The notes under the pieces: model-generated | The model's database searches: none | What the model was told of the DNA's origin: nothing | What the model saw: only the letters and a program-made list of their open reading frames with translations | Source: Sphingobacterium sp. UGAL515B_05 | Lineage (GTDB): Bacteria; Bacteroidota; Bacteroidia; Sphingobacteriales; Sphingobacteriaceae | Direction: 5' to 3' | NCBI RefSeq assembly: GCF_033097525.1 | Contig: NZ_CP109907.1 | Coordinates: 3,844,001 to 3,908,000 of the forward strand | DNA: 64,000 nucleotides | Made by a program: the position numbers and the translations under genes | Shown: positions 1 to 10,800 of the stretch, in pieces | Layout: each line of letters starts with the position of its first letter | How positions within the stretch are numbered: position 1 is the stretch's first letter

Positions 1-902
1 CCTTATCTATAAAGGTTAAGCTTACGCTACCGGATGGGCTCGATGTATTTCCGAAAGAAATTGAGCTCAATATCGCGGGGAATGCAACCGAGAAGCTTAG
101 CTTTGAGTTGAGTTCGCCTGCGCAGCAAGAATATATTCAGGAGATCGGCTTTGAGATTGAGACGGCTACAGGGCGGTATCCGTTCACATCCAGAAGTATT
201 GTTTATCCACATGTTAATCAAGTAACTTACTTTCCCAAAGGCATATTGCGGGTGCTAAATTTACCCGTGAATATTACGGCCCAGAAGGTTGCTTATATTT
301 CGGGGATGAACGATGAACTAGCAGGTAGCTTACGCCAGCTTGTTGGTCATTTGGAGATTATTCCATTTGAGTCAATTGGGGGAATTGATCTCTCAGGCTT
401 TGATGCAGTGGTTTTGGGAATACGAATATACAATAGCCATCCCCTAATTGCGGGATTTCATCAGCTTTTTCGTGACTATGTTGAGCAGGGCGGTGTATTG
501 ATAGGGCAGTATAATACTCCGTATGATTTGCATTTGACGGAGGTTGGAGCTTATCCTTTAGCAGTTTCCCCGGAAAGAATTACAGATACGGAAAGTCAGA
601 TATCATTTTTGAACCCTTCCCATCGCATATTGAACTACCCTAATGTAATCGGACAGCATGATTTTCAAAATTGGGTGCAGGACCGGGCACTTTTTTTACC
701 TCAAAAATGGGCTTCGGATTTTGAACCGATACTGCGTGGGCAAAATGGAGATAATCGTACGGAAGATGGGTTATTGCTACTGCACAAAAAAGGAAAAGGT
801 TATTATATCTATAACAGCCTGTCGCTGTTTAGACAACTGCCAGCAGGAGTAGCAGGGGCGTATCGTCTTTTTGCGAATATGTTATCCTTAGCTTCGCGTT
901 AG
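1..902 (+). CDS. PIG-L family deacetylase, C-terminal part (5' truncated by window edge)
   Basis: The reading frame is open from base 3, so the gene begins outside the window; about 299 residues are visible. The visible part lacks the N-terminal LmbE/PIG-L zinc deacetylase domain. It matches, from memory, the C-terminal extension of large Bacteroidota PIG-L proteins: a beta-rich segment, a glutamine-amidotransferase-like segment starting near GMNDEL, and a closing RQLPAGVAGAYRLFANM motif. Such proteins are predicted to remove N-acetyl groups from amino sugars. The catalytic part is not in view, so the function rests on the C-terminal resemblance only. A TTG at 108 can be read as a start, but the frame continues well upstream of it with similar sequence, so it is not the true start. 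The neighbour at 988 is convergent. Confidence 0.65.
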   Translation, partial: LSIKVKLTLPDGLDVFPKEIELNIAGNATEKLSFELSSPAQQEYIQEIGFEIETATGRYPFTSRSIVYPHVNQVTYFPKGILRVLNLPVNITAQKVAYISGMNDELAGSLRQLVGHLEIIPFESIGGIDLSGFDAVVLGIRIYNSHPLIAGFHQLFRDYVEQGGVLIGQYNTPYDLHLTEVGAYPLAVSPERITDTESQISFLNPSHRILNYPNVIGQHDFQNWVQDRALFLPQKWASDFEPILRGQNGDNRTEDGLLLLHKKGKGYYIYNSLSLFRQLPAGVAGAYRLFANMLSLASR

Positions 903-920
903 ACCAGAATCTTGTGGGGT

Positions 921-955
921 AAAAAAATCCCCAGTGAGCATTGACTGCACTGGGG
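921..955 (-). terminator. Rho-independent terminator for the GH20 gene
   Basis: An 8-bp perfect stem (CCCCAGTG at 929-936, CACTGGGG at 948-955) is followed on the minus strand by a run of seven T (921-927 on the plus strand reads A). It lies 33 bases past the stop codon of the hexosaminidase gene and also separates it from the convergent upstream gene. Confidence 0.8.
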
Positions 956-987
956 AGGGTATCACTGCTATTTTATGTCGATTTTTT

Positions 988-3279
988 TTAATCCTTTTTA
1001 TGGAAAAAAGACGCTTTGGGAATATCGATCACTTTTGAATCATTGACATTGTATTGAAGTTTTAAGGTGAAACCTCCGCCAGCTTCAAGGAAATCTACAG
1101 CAATTGGGTGGTAGCCTGCTTCTAACGCAATCTGTCCACTTTTCATAATTGGTGCATGCTGTCCATCATTATCAACGACAAGCTGATCATGGATCCGCAG
1201 AACACCACCATCATCACAAGTAAAATAGAAATTATAGATTCCTTTTTCTTTGACGTAGAGGTATCCTCTTATTTTTGCACCAAAAGAAGGTATTTTGATG
1301 GTATCGCTTAGCGCTACATTGCTTATCACTTCCTGACGCACTTCGGGACCCGAAATGGCAGAAGTATTGGTAAAAGTTCCATTGAAAAATGTCGCTCTAA
1401 GGCCCGGAGCGACGGTACTTTCATCAACTTTTATACCCTTTTTCCACGTATCATTTTTAAAATCAACCTGATAGAGCTCACTTTTTGCACCCGAAGGTGA
1501 GATTGTCGCAAAACGAATAGGACCTTCTTTTTTAACGACAAGAGAGCCGTTCAGCACTGGGCTTTGCTTTGTTGGAAGACTACCATCGGTGGTATAATGT
1601 ATTGGATTTTGGGGAAGTTCATTCGAGACTTTTAGTGTAGATTGTCCGTCGACAATTACCTGTGTTTCGGCGAAACCGTTGAGGTCTGGCATACGATACC
1701 GTAAACCCATTTTGTTCCAGAGTCCAAAGTGTGCAATTACTCGATTTCTATAGCTATCATACAGGGATTTGTCGGTCCATACGCGTTCCGATAAAGCACT
1801 TAAACGTGGGAGGATCATAAACTCTAACCGCGCAGTGGAGGGGATCATTTCTGTCCAGATATTGGCTTGTGCACCTTGGATCAAATGTGCTTTTTGGCTG
1901 GATATATCCGAAGGGACCACACTCATATTATACACGGCATCTAGGCTGCTGCTATTGGGGAGGTAATCAAAATAAAGCGGATTTGTAGGTGTCATCACGA
2001 CGCGGTGACCACGGTTAACGGCTTCCATAGGTGCATTTTTTACCCAACCACGCCAGTACATGACCATCATGCTGGTATCGGAACTGCCGTCCAATATTTC
2101 ATCCCAGCCGATACTCTGTTTATTTTTTGAACGGATAAAATTGTTCACTCTTTTGACGAAGTAACTTTGCAGATCATGTAAGTTAAGTATTTGCTTTTCT
2201 TTCATAAAAGCTTGGGCCGCTGCTGATTTTGACCAGGAATCTTTTTCTACCTCGTCGGCACCAATATGAATATAGTGTGATGGGAATAGCTCAATGATTT
2301 CGCTTAGTACATTCTCAACAAAAGTATAACTGCTTTCTTTCCAGGGGCTGATCGGTACAGAAAATTGTTTTCCCCAGCCCGCGGACTGACTGTCCAATAG
2401 GAGTTCGGGATAGGCCTTTGTAGCCACCATCATATGCCCTGGCATATCTATTTCCGGAATGATTTCTATTTGTCGGCTACTCGCATAGGCAACAATGTCC
2501 CTGATATCCTGTTGTGTATAAAAACCGCCATATTCTTCCTTTCCGTTTGTTGTGCGGATCAGTTCCTTGGGCAGATTAAAGTCGGGATTTTCCTTGGCTT
2601 TCACAAAGCAGGCTGAATCTTGATTGTTATACGTCCGCCAAGCACCCTGTTCGGTTAGTTTGGGGTATTTTTTGATTTCTATGCGCCAACCTTGATCGTC
2701 TGTCAGGTGCATGTGAAATTTGTTGAACTTGTATGTTGCAAGTAGATCGATAAATTTATAAATATAATCTTTTGGAAAAAAATGACGGGCTACATCGAGT
2801 TCGACACCTCGCCATTGGAAAGCAGGCTCGTCTTTGACCGTTACATAGGGTAGAGCAAGCTTAGCTGTTGTTCCTGAGAGTAAATATAATTGCTGGATTG
2901 TCTGTAATCCATAAAATGCACCCTTTTCAGATGCGGCGATGATCTGGATACCTTTTTGATCTATTATCAATTCGTAGCCCTCATTTGAGAGCCCTTGATT
3001 TTTAATTAATCGCAACGTGGCGCTGGCTTGCTTCACGTTTTTTTTGTTTAGTTTCCCGAATAGGGAATGGTCGATCCATCCCGATAATGATTTAGAAGAT
3101 AGGGTTGGATCAATATAGTAACCCAATTCTTGACCCTTTAGCTGAAAAAGGCCTGGCTTAGCCTCCAACTGCTGCGGAAATGGAATGAGTTGAGGAAGTA
3201 CATTTTTTTGTTGCGCAAAATTTAGTGTCGGCAGGTACAGGGCACAGGATAGGAGTAAGGTTGAGAAGATTTTATTCAT
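988..3279 (-). CDS. Exported beta-N-acetylhexosaminidase, GH20, with C-terminal PA14 domain
   Basis: A 763-residue exported enzyme predicted to release terminal beta-linked GlcNAc or GalNAc. After a signal peptide (about 1-22, ending LNFAQQ) comes a GH20b-type N-terminal domain (about 30-150), then the GH20 barrel (about 155-500) with the family's Asp-Glu pair in HIGADEVEKDSW (D342-E343), which anchors and polarises the substrate acetamido group and donates the proton. A short beta segment with YTTDGSLPT (about 545-610) resembles the chitobiase C-terminal domain, and a PA14-like carbohydrate-binding module fills about 628-755 (GLRATFFNG, then FTCDDGGVLRIHD). Length and domain order are normal for Bacteroidota. 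The gene stands alone on the minus strand and ends in a good terminator. The natural substrate cannot be told from sequence. Confidence 0.93.
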   Translation of the reverse strand: MNKIFSTLLLSCALYLPTLNFAQQKNVLPQLIPFPQQLEAKPGLFQLKGQELGYYIDPTLSSKSLSGWIDHSLFGKLNKKNVKQASATLRLIKNQGLSNEGYELIIDQKGIQIIAASEKGAFYGLQTIQQLYLLSGTTAKLALPYVTVKDEPAFQWRGVELDVARHFFPKDYIYKFIDLLATYKFNKFHMHLTDDQGWRIEIKKYPKLTEQGAWRTYNNQDSACFVKAKENPDFNLPKELIRTTNGKEEYGGFYTQQDIRDIVAYASSRQIEIIPEIDMPGHMMVATKAYPELLLDSQSAGWGKQFSVPISPWKESSYTFVENVLSEIIELFPSHYIHIGADEVEKDSWSKSAAAQAFMKEKQILNLHDLQSYFVKRVNNFIRSKNKQSIGWDEILDGSSDTSMMVMYWRGWVKNAPMEAVNRGHRVVMTPTNPLYFDYLPNSSSLDAVYNMSVVPSDISSQKAHLIQGAQANIWTEMIPSTARLEFMILPRLSALSERVWTDKSLYDSYRNRVIAHFGLWNKMGLRYRMPDLNGFAETQVIVDGQSTLKVSNELPQNPIHYTTDGSLPTKQSPVLNGSLVVKKEGPIRFATISPSGAKSELYQVDFKNDTWKKGIKVDESTVAPGLRATFFNGTFTNTSAISGPEVRQEVISNVALSDTIKIPSFGAKIRGYLYVKEKGIYNFYFTCDDGGVLRIHDQLVVDNDGQHAPIMKSGQIALEAGYHPIAVDFLEAGGGFTLKLQYNVNDSKVIDIPKASFFHKKD

Positions 3280-3613
3280 GAACGTGTTTTTTGTGATTTA
3301 CAAGTGTTATTAGATTTTGTTGCAATATACCAATATTTCAGGTATTGGATTTAAATACTACGCACATGTCTGTTTTAGGTGGTGCAGATGTTGATCATAA
3401 ATGTTTAGTTGACGTTTATGAATAATGTAGTATATTTAGCCCTGAAATAACCTGTGAAGGAGGAAATATTGTATTTTAATACCTGTTTTTAACGTCTTGG
3501 ACCAGTCGTTATAGGTAACTTGTTATTTAACAGGTTTTCGTGCGAAACCTCCAGCCGACCTTAAAATGTATTTAAATAGAAGGTAAAGATTCTTTGTTGT
3601 CGTTTTTGTATCT
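3280..3613. promoter_or_regulatory. Divergent intergenic region between GH20 and HTCS genes
   Basis: This 334-base gap holds no convincing gene. A weak plus-strand promoter-like pair is TTGA at 3409-3412 and TATATTTA at 3431-3438 (18 apart), which would leave a long leader of about 165 bases before the HTCS start. In that leader ACCTGTT (3481-3487) and AACAGGT (3529-3535) are inverted, and AGGTTT/AAACCT (3532-3550) forms a small stem-loop. No clear GH20 promoter was found. Function unproven. Confidence 0.3.
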
Positions 3614-6600
3614 ATGAAACATTTGCTAGTTGTCATTATTTTTCTGTGGCAGTTGGGCCAAACTTTTGCGCAGCCTACTCGTGCCCATTTTTTTTCGCTT
3701 CAAGATGGCTTGACCAACCAGCAGGTTTTGCATATGGTTCATGATGATGAAGGATTTATGTGGATAGCGACCGAACTCGGTCTTAATCGATTCGCCGGTA
3801 AGACCTTTAAGACCTATTACGCTTCAGAACAACAGGATGGTCTTTCTGTCAATAGCAATGAAATCAATACACTTCTTTACGATGATAAGAAGATCTATAT
3901 CGGTACGCGTGCAGATGGCTTGAATGTACTTGATCTGAGGACCAATACATTTAACTATTATACACACGATCCAGGTAATCCCAAATCTATTGCTACAAAT
4001 GATATTACCGATATGATCAAAGGCGCTGATGGGAATTTATGGTTGGCGACATATCATCAGGGGATACAATATTTTGATATTGCGAGGAAAGAATTTCGTT
4101 GTTTTAATAAAAAGAATATTCCTGATCTTCCCGAAAACAGTATTTGGACCTTGGTCGAAGATAAAAGGAGGATGTTATATATTGGTCACGTCAATGAGGG
4201 CCTAACGATACTTGATCCAATAAAACGTTCGGTTCGACGATTAACGTATAAAAGTACGCTTGGACAGTTACCGGATAACGAAGTTAAAATTTTGTTACGC
4301 GATCGTTTCGACAATATTTGGATTGGTACTCGAAGAGGATTGGCTGTATATCATCCCTTAAGTGGTCAAATCAGATTTATTTCATTAGCACAAATATCAA
4401 AGAACCGGAATGAGCCTTTTATCTTTTCCATCCGCGAGATTGGCGATGACATTTGGATCGGAGACGAATCTTCCCAACTTTTTGTTCTGAAGGCCAATTA
4501 TGGATTTGATAAAAGGGTTGATGCTGTTAAGCATATTCAGGTAATTGACCTTGGAAAAGGCAACAATGTCCGTGTACAGCATATTACCCCCGATAGATTC
4601 GGCAATATCTGGTTGGCGCTCTATGGAAGCGGTTTGGGGGTCATAAGTCATATGAAGCCTTTTTTTAATGTTTTCCCTACGGAGAATATGCTTCCGGATC
4701 GTTTAGCAACAGTGAGCAATGTTATTTTTCAGAATAATCAGGCTGTATGGTTGACGACAGAAGGTTCCGGAATCATTGCTATGGATAAAGAAGGTCATTT
4801 GCTTAAGCAGATGAAGCGGAATAACGGGAGCCCCGATGATTTTATACTCACTGCTTTTAAGGATCATAATCAACATACTTGGTTGGGATTACGAAAAGGG
4901 GGAATTGCTGTTATGTACGCCGGATCAACCAACTGGAGAGAAATTGATCTCGGTGAAAAGGTGACAGATGTCAGGGCCATCTACGAAGATCATGCTGGTT
5001 TTATTTGGATTGCAGCCTATCAGGGGCTTTTTATTTACGATACCGTAAACCATCATGTTCAGAAACTTGTTATGAACAATCCAATGCTGGGAGACTACGC
5101 CCCTAGGGCGCTGATAGAGGATGGCCAGCATAATATGTGGGTCGGAACATATGGACAGGGGCTTTATATCTATGATTCCCAGCGTAAGCTCATCCGAAAA
5201 ATGGACAGTGGAAACGGATTACGCAACAATACGATCAATCATTTGATGCGGGATAGGAACAATAATATCTGGATTGCCACGAATCAGGGCATAGCAATTC
5301 AGGAGGCAAGCAGGCCGGTTGGAAACTTAAACATTTTAATGCCAACCGATCATGGTGCCTGGCTATTTGTTAATGGGTTAGCAGAAGCACAAAACGGGCA
5401 TATCTGGTGTTCAACCAAATCCGGGATGCTCCGCTATTTGCCAGCAGAAAAACGTTTTCTACAATATGATCAGTCATTTGGATTACCGCTGGGTGGTTTT
5501 ATTAATGGCAGTGTAGGGAAAGATTGGACAAATAGGCTATTTTTTGGAATGCAAGACGGGATCTGCTATTTTGAGCCAAATGACATACCGACAAATATGC
5601 CGACATCTCCTGTCCAGATAAGTCGATTTATAGTCTTTCGATCGGGTGAATCGAATGCGCAGCAGGACAAATATCCTTCACCAAATAACGAAATTAAGCT
5701 TGATTACAAGGAGAATAGTTTTCGGGTTGAACTTGCCGTGATGGATTTTGCATTGGATGGATTGGTCGAATTTGGGTATCAATTGCAAGGCTTGAACAAT
5801 GATTGGATTTTTCTAGGGAACGAGACCAATTTGGACTTCCGAAATATTCCCTATGGAGACCATCAATTGTTGATTCGGACGCGCATGAAAAATGGAGAAT
5901 GGTCTCAGTCATATCAACGACTGATTATTAAAATATCTCCACCCTTTTATTTGAGTATAGCTGCAAAAATAAGCTATCTGATACTCCTATTGCTCATCCT
6001 TTATACGCTTATTTACTTTTATTTCAAGAGGATGAAAGCTGAGGCCGAATTGAAGTTCAAAGAAAGACAGCTCCATCAGGATGAGCAGCTGCATTCAGAA
6101 CGGATGAATTTTTATACACACATCACGCATGAACTCCGTACACCATTGACGCTGATTCTAGGACCGCTTGATGATTTATCTCAAGATGAATTGCTACCAG
6201 CAAAACATAAGAGCTTGGTACAGACTGTTCAGAAAAGTGCGAATAGGCTTTTTGCGTTGGTCAACCAACTTTTGGAATTTCGTAAGGTCGAGTCCCAATT
6301 CAAACCTTTGGTGCTTGAAACTGGATCTTTGAACGATATGCTTATCGATATCATTCAAAAATATAAGGCCCTAAATAATAAACCCGAACTCCAAATATTA
6401 TCCGATTTACCTAAAGTTGAAATACGTACCTTGTTTGATGCCGAAATTGTACAATTAATTGTAGATAATCTTTTATCAAATGCCTATAAATATACGGATT
6501 GTGGATATATCAAGTTGAGTTTAACATTCGAGGAGTCTAATCTTGCTAATTGGGCTATATTAACGGTGGAAGATACGGGCTGCGGTATTCCAGCAAAGGA

Positions 6601-7630
6601 CATCGATCGAATTTTTGAGAAATTCTATCAGATTCCCAAAGTAGGCGTTCAGGGGACGGGAATAGGGTTGGCGTTGGTCAAGGAGTTAACGGCAATTCAT
6701 CAGGGAAAAATAAGTATAGCGAGTACCGAAGGGGTGGGAACCAAAGTTTCGGTTCGGTTTTTATCAAATCGAAGTACATCTGAAAAATCTGTATCCCTAG
6801 CTTTTAATGCGGAAGTGGAATCTGTTACGGTTGATCATGGCCGGCCTCTTTTGCTCTTAATTGAAGATGACGGAGATTTGCGTGACTATTTAGTTGGCAT
6901 ATTAAGTGTGACTTATGATGTTTCGGCGGTGGATAATGGAGTCTCAGGCGTTGAACTTGCGCAGTCCAGTGTACCCGATCTCATTATAAGTGATGTGATG
7001 ATGCCTGATATGGACGGTTTTGTTTTGACAGAGAAGTTGAAAACAGAACGTGCAACGAGTCATATTCCAATCATTTTATTGACAGCGAAAGATACGGACA
7101 TGGACAGACAACGAGGGTATGAGCTTGGCGTTGATTCCTATTTGACAAAACCGATTGGGAGCACGCTGCTACTAAAACGCATTGACAACCTTTTGCGAAA
7201 ACAAAAAGCCATGAATACCACTGTGTTGCAAAAGATTAACCCCGAAACACGCGTTGATTCCACAGAAGCCGCCATCGAACAGGACAATTTATGGCGTGAA
7301 AATGCATTTGTGCAGGATTTTGTGACCATTGTCGAAGAGCATATGCAAGACGAGGTATTAGATGCATCTACACTGGCAGAACGCATGAATATGAGTCAGT
7401 CAACCCTATACCGAAAACTCAAAGGTATCACAGGGAAAAATATAAACCAGTTGGTACGTAAGATCCGTATACACAAAGCTGCCGAACTGTTACGGTCAGG
7501 AGACTATAATGTGACCGAAGTTTCATTCTTAGTCGGTATTAATAGTGCAATTTATTTTCGTCAATGTTTTAAAGAGGAATTTGGGAAACTTCCATCAGAA
7601 TACCAAAAGTCTGATGGAAAGGGGAAATAA
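3614..7630 (+). CDS. Hybrid two-component system sensor/regulator (HTCS)
   Basis: A 1338-residue single-protein two-component system that senses oligosaccharide in the periplasm and activates the neighbouring SusCD locus. Order: signal peptide (1-19), two seven-bladed-propeller-like repeat regions (Reg_prop, repeated GLxxNxIxxLxxDxxGxIWxGT patterns to about 690), Y_Y_Y domain (about 705-770), one membrane segment (about 775-800), HisKA with phosphoacceptor H839 in THELRTPLTL, HATPase (about 935-1050, DTGCGIP and GTGIGLALVK), receiver domain with phosphoacceptor D1127 in IISDVMMPDMDG, and an AraC-type DNA-binding domain (about 1240-1335). All key residues are present, so it should be active. 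It lies directly upstream of and co-oriented with susC; direct repeats at 7674-7720 are a candidate binding site. Confidence 0.95.
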   Translation: MKHLLVVIIFLWQLGQTFAQPTRAHFFSLQDGLTNQQVLHMVHDDEGFMWIATELGLNRFAGKTFKTYYASEQQDGLSVNSNEINTLLYDDKKIYIGTRADGLNVLDLRTNTFNYYTHDPGNPKSIATNDITDMIKGADGNLWLATYHQGIQYFDIARKEFRCFNKKNIPDLPENSIWTLVEDKRRMLYIGHVNEGLTILDPIKRSVRRLTYKSTLGQLPDNEVKILLRDRFDNIWIGTRRGLAVYHPLSGQIRFISLAQISKNRNEPFIFSIREIGDDIWIGDESSQLFVLKANYGFDKRVDAVKHIQVIDLGKGNNVRVQHITPDRFGNIWLALYGSGLGVISHMKPFFNVFPTENMLPDRLATVSNVIFQNNQAVWLTTEGSGIIAMDKEGHLLKQMKRNNGSPDDFILTAFKDHNQHTWLGLRKGGIAVMYAGSTNWREIDLGEKVTDVRAIYEDHAGFIWIAAYQGLFIYDTVNHHVQKLVMNNPMLGDYAPRALIEDGQHNMWVGTYGQGLYIYDSQRKLIRKMDSGNGLRNNTINHLMRDRNNNIWIATNQGIAIQEASRPVGNLNILMPTDHGAWLFVNGLAEAQNGHIWCSTKSGMLRYLPAEKRFLQYDQSFGLPLGGFINGSVGKDWTNRLFFGMQDGICYFEPNDIPTNMPTSPVQISRFIVFRSGESNAQQDKYPSPNNEIKLDYKENSFRVELAVMDFALDGLVEFGYQLQGLNNDWIFLGNETNLDFRNIPYGDHQLLIRTRMKNGEWSQSYQRLIIKISPPFYLSIAAKISYLILLLLILYTLIYFYFKRMKAEAELKFKERQLHQDEQLHSERMNFYTHITHELRTPLTLILGPLDDLSQDELLPAKHKSLVQTVQKSANRLFALVNQLLEFRKVESQFKPLVLETGSLNDMLIDIIQKYKALNNKPELQILSDLPKVEIRTLFDAEIVQLIVDNLLSNAYKYTDCGYIKLSLTFEESNLANWAILTVEDTGCGIPAKDIDRIFEKFYQIPKVGVQGTGIGLALVKELTAIHQGKISIASTEGVGTKVSVRFLSNRSTSEKSVSLAFNAEVESVTVDHGRPLLLLIEDDGDLRDYLVGILSVTYDVSAVDNGVSGVELAQSSVPDLIISDVMMPDMDGFVLTEKLKTERATSHIPIILLTAKDTDMDRQRGYELGVDSYLTKPIGSTLLLKRIDNLLRKQKAMNTTVLQKINPETRVDSTEAAIEQDNLWRENAFVQDFVTIVEEHMQDEVLDASTLAERMNMSQSTLYRKLKGITGKNINQLVRKIRIHKAAELLRSGDYNVTEVSFLVGINSAIYFRQCFKEEFGKLPSEYQKSDGKGK

Positions 7631-7673
7631 GAATAAAAGTTCAAAAACGTGTTCTTCGTAGTCTAATCCATTG

Positions 7674-7720
7674 TTTTGACCGAAAATTGTATGTTTTTTG
7701 ACGGATTTGTATATGTTTTG
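7674..7720 (+). promoter_or_regulatory. Direct repeats, candidate HTCS operator
   Basis: TTTTGAC begins at 7674 and at 7696, and a related TTTTGGT begins at 7716. The longer copies (7674-7697 and 7696-7719) align imperfectly over 24 bases, each ending in TATGTTTT. Spacing of 22 and 20 bases is about two helical turns, as suits a dimeric AraC-family domain. The site lies about 165-210 bases upstream of susC. Confidence 0.4.
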
Positions 7721-7731
7721 GTCAGCTAAAA

Positions 7732-7774
7732 CTCCCTAAGTTTGGCTTATTAATTCAATTATAAATCTAGGGAG
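7732..7774 (+). promoter_or_regulatory. Inverted repeat upstream of susC
   Basis: CTCCCTA (7732-7738) and TAGGGAG (7768-7774) are perfect inverted copies around a 29-base AT-rich interval. It could be an operator or a loose stem-loop; there is no T-run, so a terminator for the HTCS gene is less likely. Confidence 0.3.
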
Positions 7775-7882
7775 GGACGGCAGCGATGCAGCTGATATAA
7801 CCACTATAAACCATGGTTCGCCATCTTTTTGCCTATTCTGACCAGATTGTATTATTTACTGTTTAATTAGCATAAATATTTT

Positions 7883-10800
7883 ATGAACAACCTAAAGATT
7901 GTTTCGCTGTATACCATGTTGAGCATGGCGCCGACCCTGGTATACGCACAACAAGGCAAAATTATGGGGCAGGTTTTGAACAAAGCAAATGAACCGATTC
8001 TTGGCGCGAGTGTTATCGTCGAAGGTTCGGGAAAAGGTACGAAAACTGACAATGCGGGAAAGTTTGAACTCGATGCCAATAAAGGTGTCCTTGTGATCTC
8101 CTTTATCGGTTACAAAACCTTAAAAGTTCCATTGGATGGAAAATCAAATTTAACCATTCAGCTTGAAAACGATGAGCATGTATTGGAAGATGTGGTGGTC
8201 GTTGGTTACGGTACCCAAAAGAAAGCTACCTTAACAGGATCTATTTCCGAAGTTAAAGGAAAAGATCTGGTGAAAAGTCCGCAGCCCAATCTGTCAAACT
8301 CATTGGCTGGAAGATTTTCAGGAGTTGTGATCAACAATCGGAGTGGAGAACCCGGATATGACGGTTCGTCAATAACCGTTCGCGGCCAGGCAACTACCGG
8401 AAGCAATGATGTGTTGGTGGTTGTGGATGGTGTACCCGGACAAATAGGCGGTTTGGAGCGTTTGGATCCGAATGATATTGAAAGTATTTCAGTTTTAAAA
8501 GATGCTTCGGCAGCTATCTACGGTAATAGAGCCGCGAATGGGGTTATTTTGGTGACAACCAAACGCGGGAAAAGCGGTAAACCATCGATCACGTATAGCG
8601 GAAACCTTGGATTTAGTTCGCCAACTCGATTGCCGAAAATGGCGGATGCGGCAACGTATGCGCTATTGCGGAACGAAATTGCCTATGGCAACAGCTCTTC
8701 AGGAGGAATTAACCAGATCTACTCCGACGAGCAGATCCAAAAGTTTAGGGATGGATCTGATCCATTATTGTATCCCAATACAAATTGGGCCGATGTCGCC
8801 TTAAAAAATACCGCCTTACAAAGTCAACAAAATTTATCGGTTGCCGGCGGTACGGAAGACATTCGTTACTTTATGTCATTGGGGTCGGTTTATCAAGATG
8901 GGATCTACAAAAAAGGTGTCACGAAATATAAGCAATATAATTTTAGAACAAATCTGGAGGCTAACATAACCGATCGATTTAAGGTCGGACTGTCGCTTTC
9001 GGGCAGACAAGAGGACCGCAAATTCCCGATAGCGTCGGCCGGAGATATTTTCCGTTCGATCTACCGTGCTTACCCGACAGTGGGTGCATACTATCCGAAT
9101 GGATTGCCTACACGGGGAATAGAAGGTTCTAATCCAGCTTTAATGGTGACAGATATCGGGGGCACGGTGGTGAATCCAAAGCAGGTATTTAACGGTATAC
9201 TCAAAGCGAGTTATCAACTTCCTTGGGTAGAGGGATTATCTGTAGATGGCTTTCTTTCTGTCGATAAATCGACTAATTTCAGTAAAAATTTTAGCGTTCC
9301 CTATGTTTTAAATACTTACAATCAAGAAAAGAATACCTATGAAGAGTCAATTGTCGGTGGAAACAATAATAAGGCTACGCTGACTGAATCGCATACCAAT
9401 GAGTCATTGATTACAAGTAATATCAAATTGAATTTTGAACGAAAATTTGGTGAACACGCCATCAATGCCTTTGTTGGATATGAACAAAGTAAGCGACATC
9501 TGGAGTATTTCGATGCGCAGCGTTTCAACTATCTTTCTAACCAGCTGCCAGAGCTGTCGCAGGGAGGATCTGCCTCGACAGATTATCTTAACTCGGGGTA
9601 TAGTTCAAATTATACAAGACAAAGTGTTATTAGCCGAATTGCTTACAATTATAGCGAGAAATATCTTTTTGAAGGACAGCTTAGGGCAGACGGCTCATCC
9701 ATTTTTCCTGATGGAAAGCGATGGGGATATTTCCCTTCTGTATCTGCTGGATGGCGAATTAGCAAAGAAGATTGGTTTGCTGAAAAGGTCGGTTTTTTTG
9801 ACGATTTAAAGATTCGGGCCTCCTATGGAACGTTGGGAAATGACAACGTAAATGGATTCCAGTATTATGACAATTATACCTTGGTCGGTAACGGACTGGT
9901 CGCACTTCTAAATGATAAGAGTCAGATAGAACCGAATGTGAAGTTGGCGAAATTGGCAAACCCCGATATTACCTGGGAAGTTTCGCGAAAATTGGATGTG
10001 GGATTAAGTGCCCAGTTTTTGAAAAACTTCTCCATGGAAGCAATCTATTTTCAGCAAAAAAGATCGGACATTCTAACAACACGTAATGCTTCAATCCCAG
10101 CTATTTCGGGTATTGTGAATCCTTATGGGGCAGATCCATTGGTTCCATCGGAGAATATAGGTAAAGTAAATAGTGAAGGATTTGAAGGCACATTGTCGTA
10201 CCAAAAACCGGGCGATTTTAGCTGGGGTGCATCGGGTAATTTTACGTTCGCTAAAAGTAAGATTATCTTTATTGATGAGGCTAGCGGAACGTTAGATTAT
10301 CAGCGTCAAACAGGATTACCTCTGGGAACCTATTTATTATATAATTCCATCGGTTTAAATAAAACTGAAGCCGACCTGAAAAGCTCTCCTCAAGCTCCCG
10401 GTGCGCAAGTAGGAGATTTAATTTACCAAGATTATAACCAGGATGGTCATATAACAGCAGACGATATGGTACGGACAAAATATGGCAACATTCCACAGAT
10501 TACCTATGGTTTTAGCTTGAATGCGGCTTACAAAAATTTCGATGTTGCTGTTTTGTTTGCCGGGCAGGCGAAGGTAAGTCAATATGTGCTTCCAGAGTCA
10601 GGAACCGTAGGGAATTTTTATAGCAGTTGGGCGGACAATCGATTTAATGAAATCAATAACCCGAATGGTACCTATCCGAAGGTTTCTGAAAGGGCATCCT
10701 CAGCTGTTAGCGGCGGGCTGTACAACAATACATTTTGGTTGAATAATGCGTCTTTCCTGCGTTTAAAAAATGTGGAAATAGGGTATACCTTACCAAGTGA

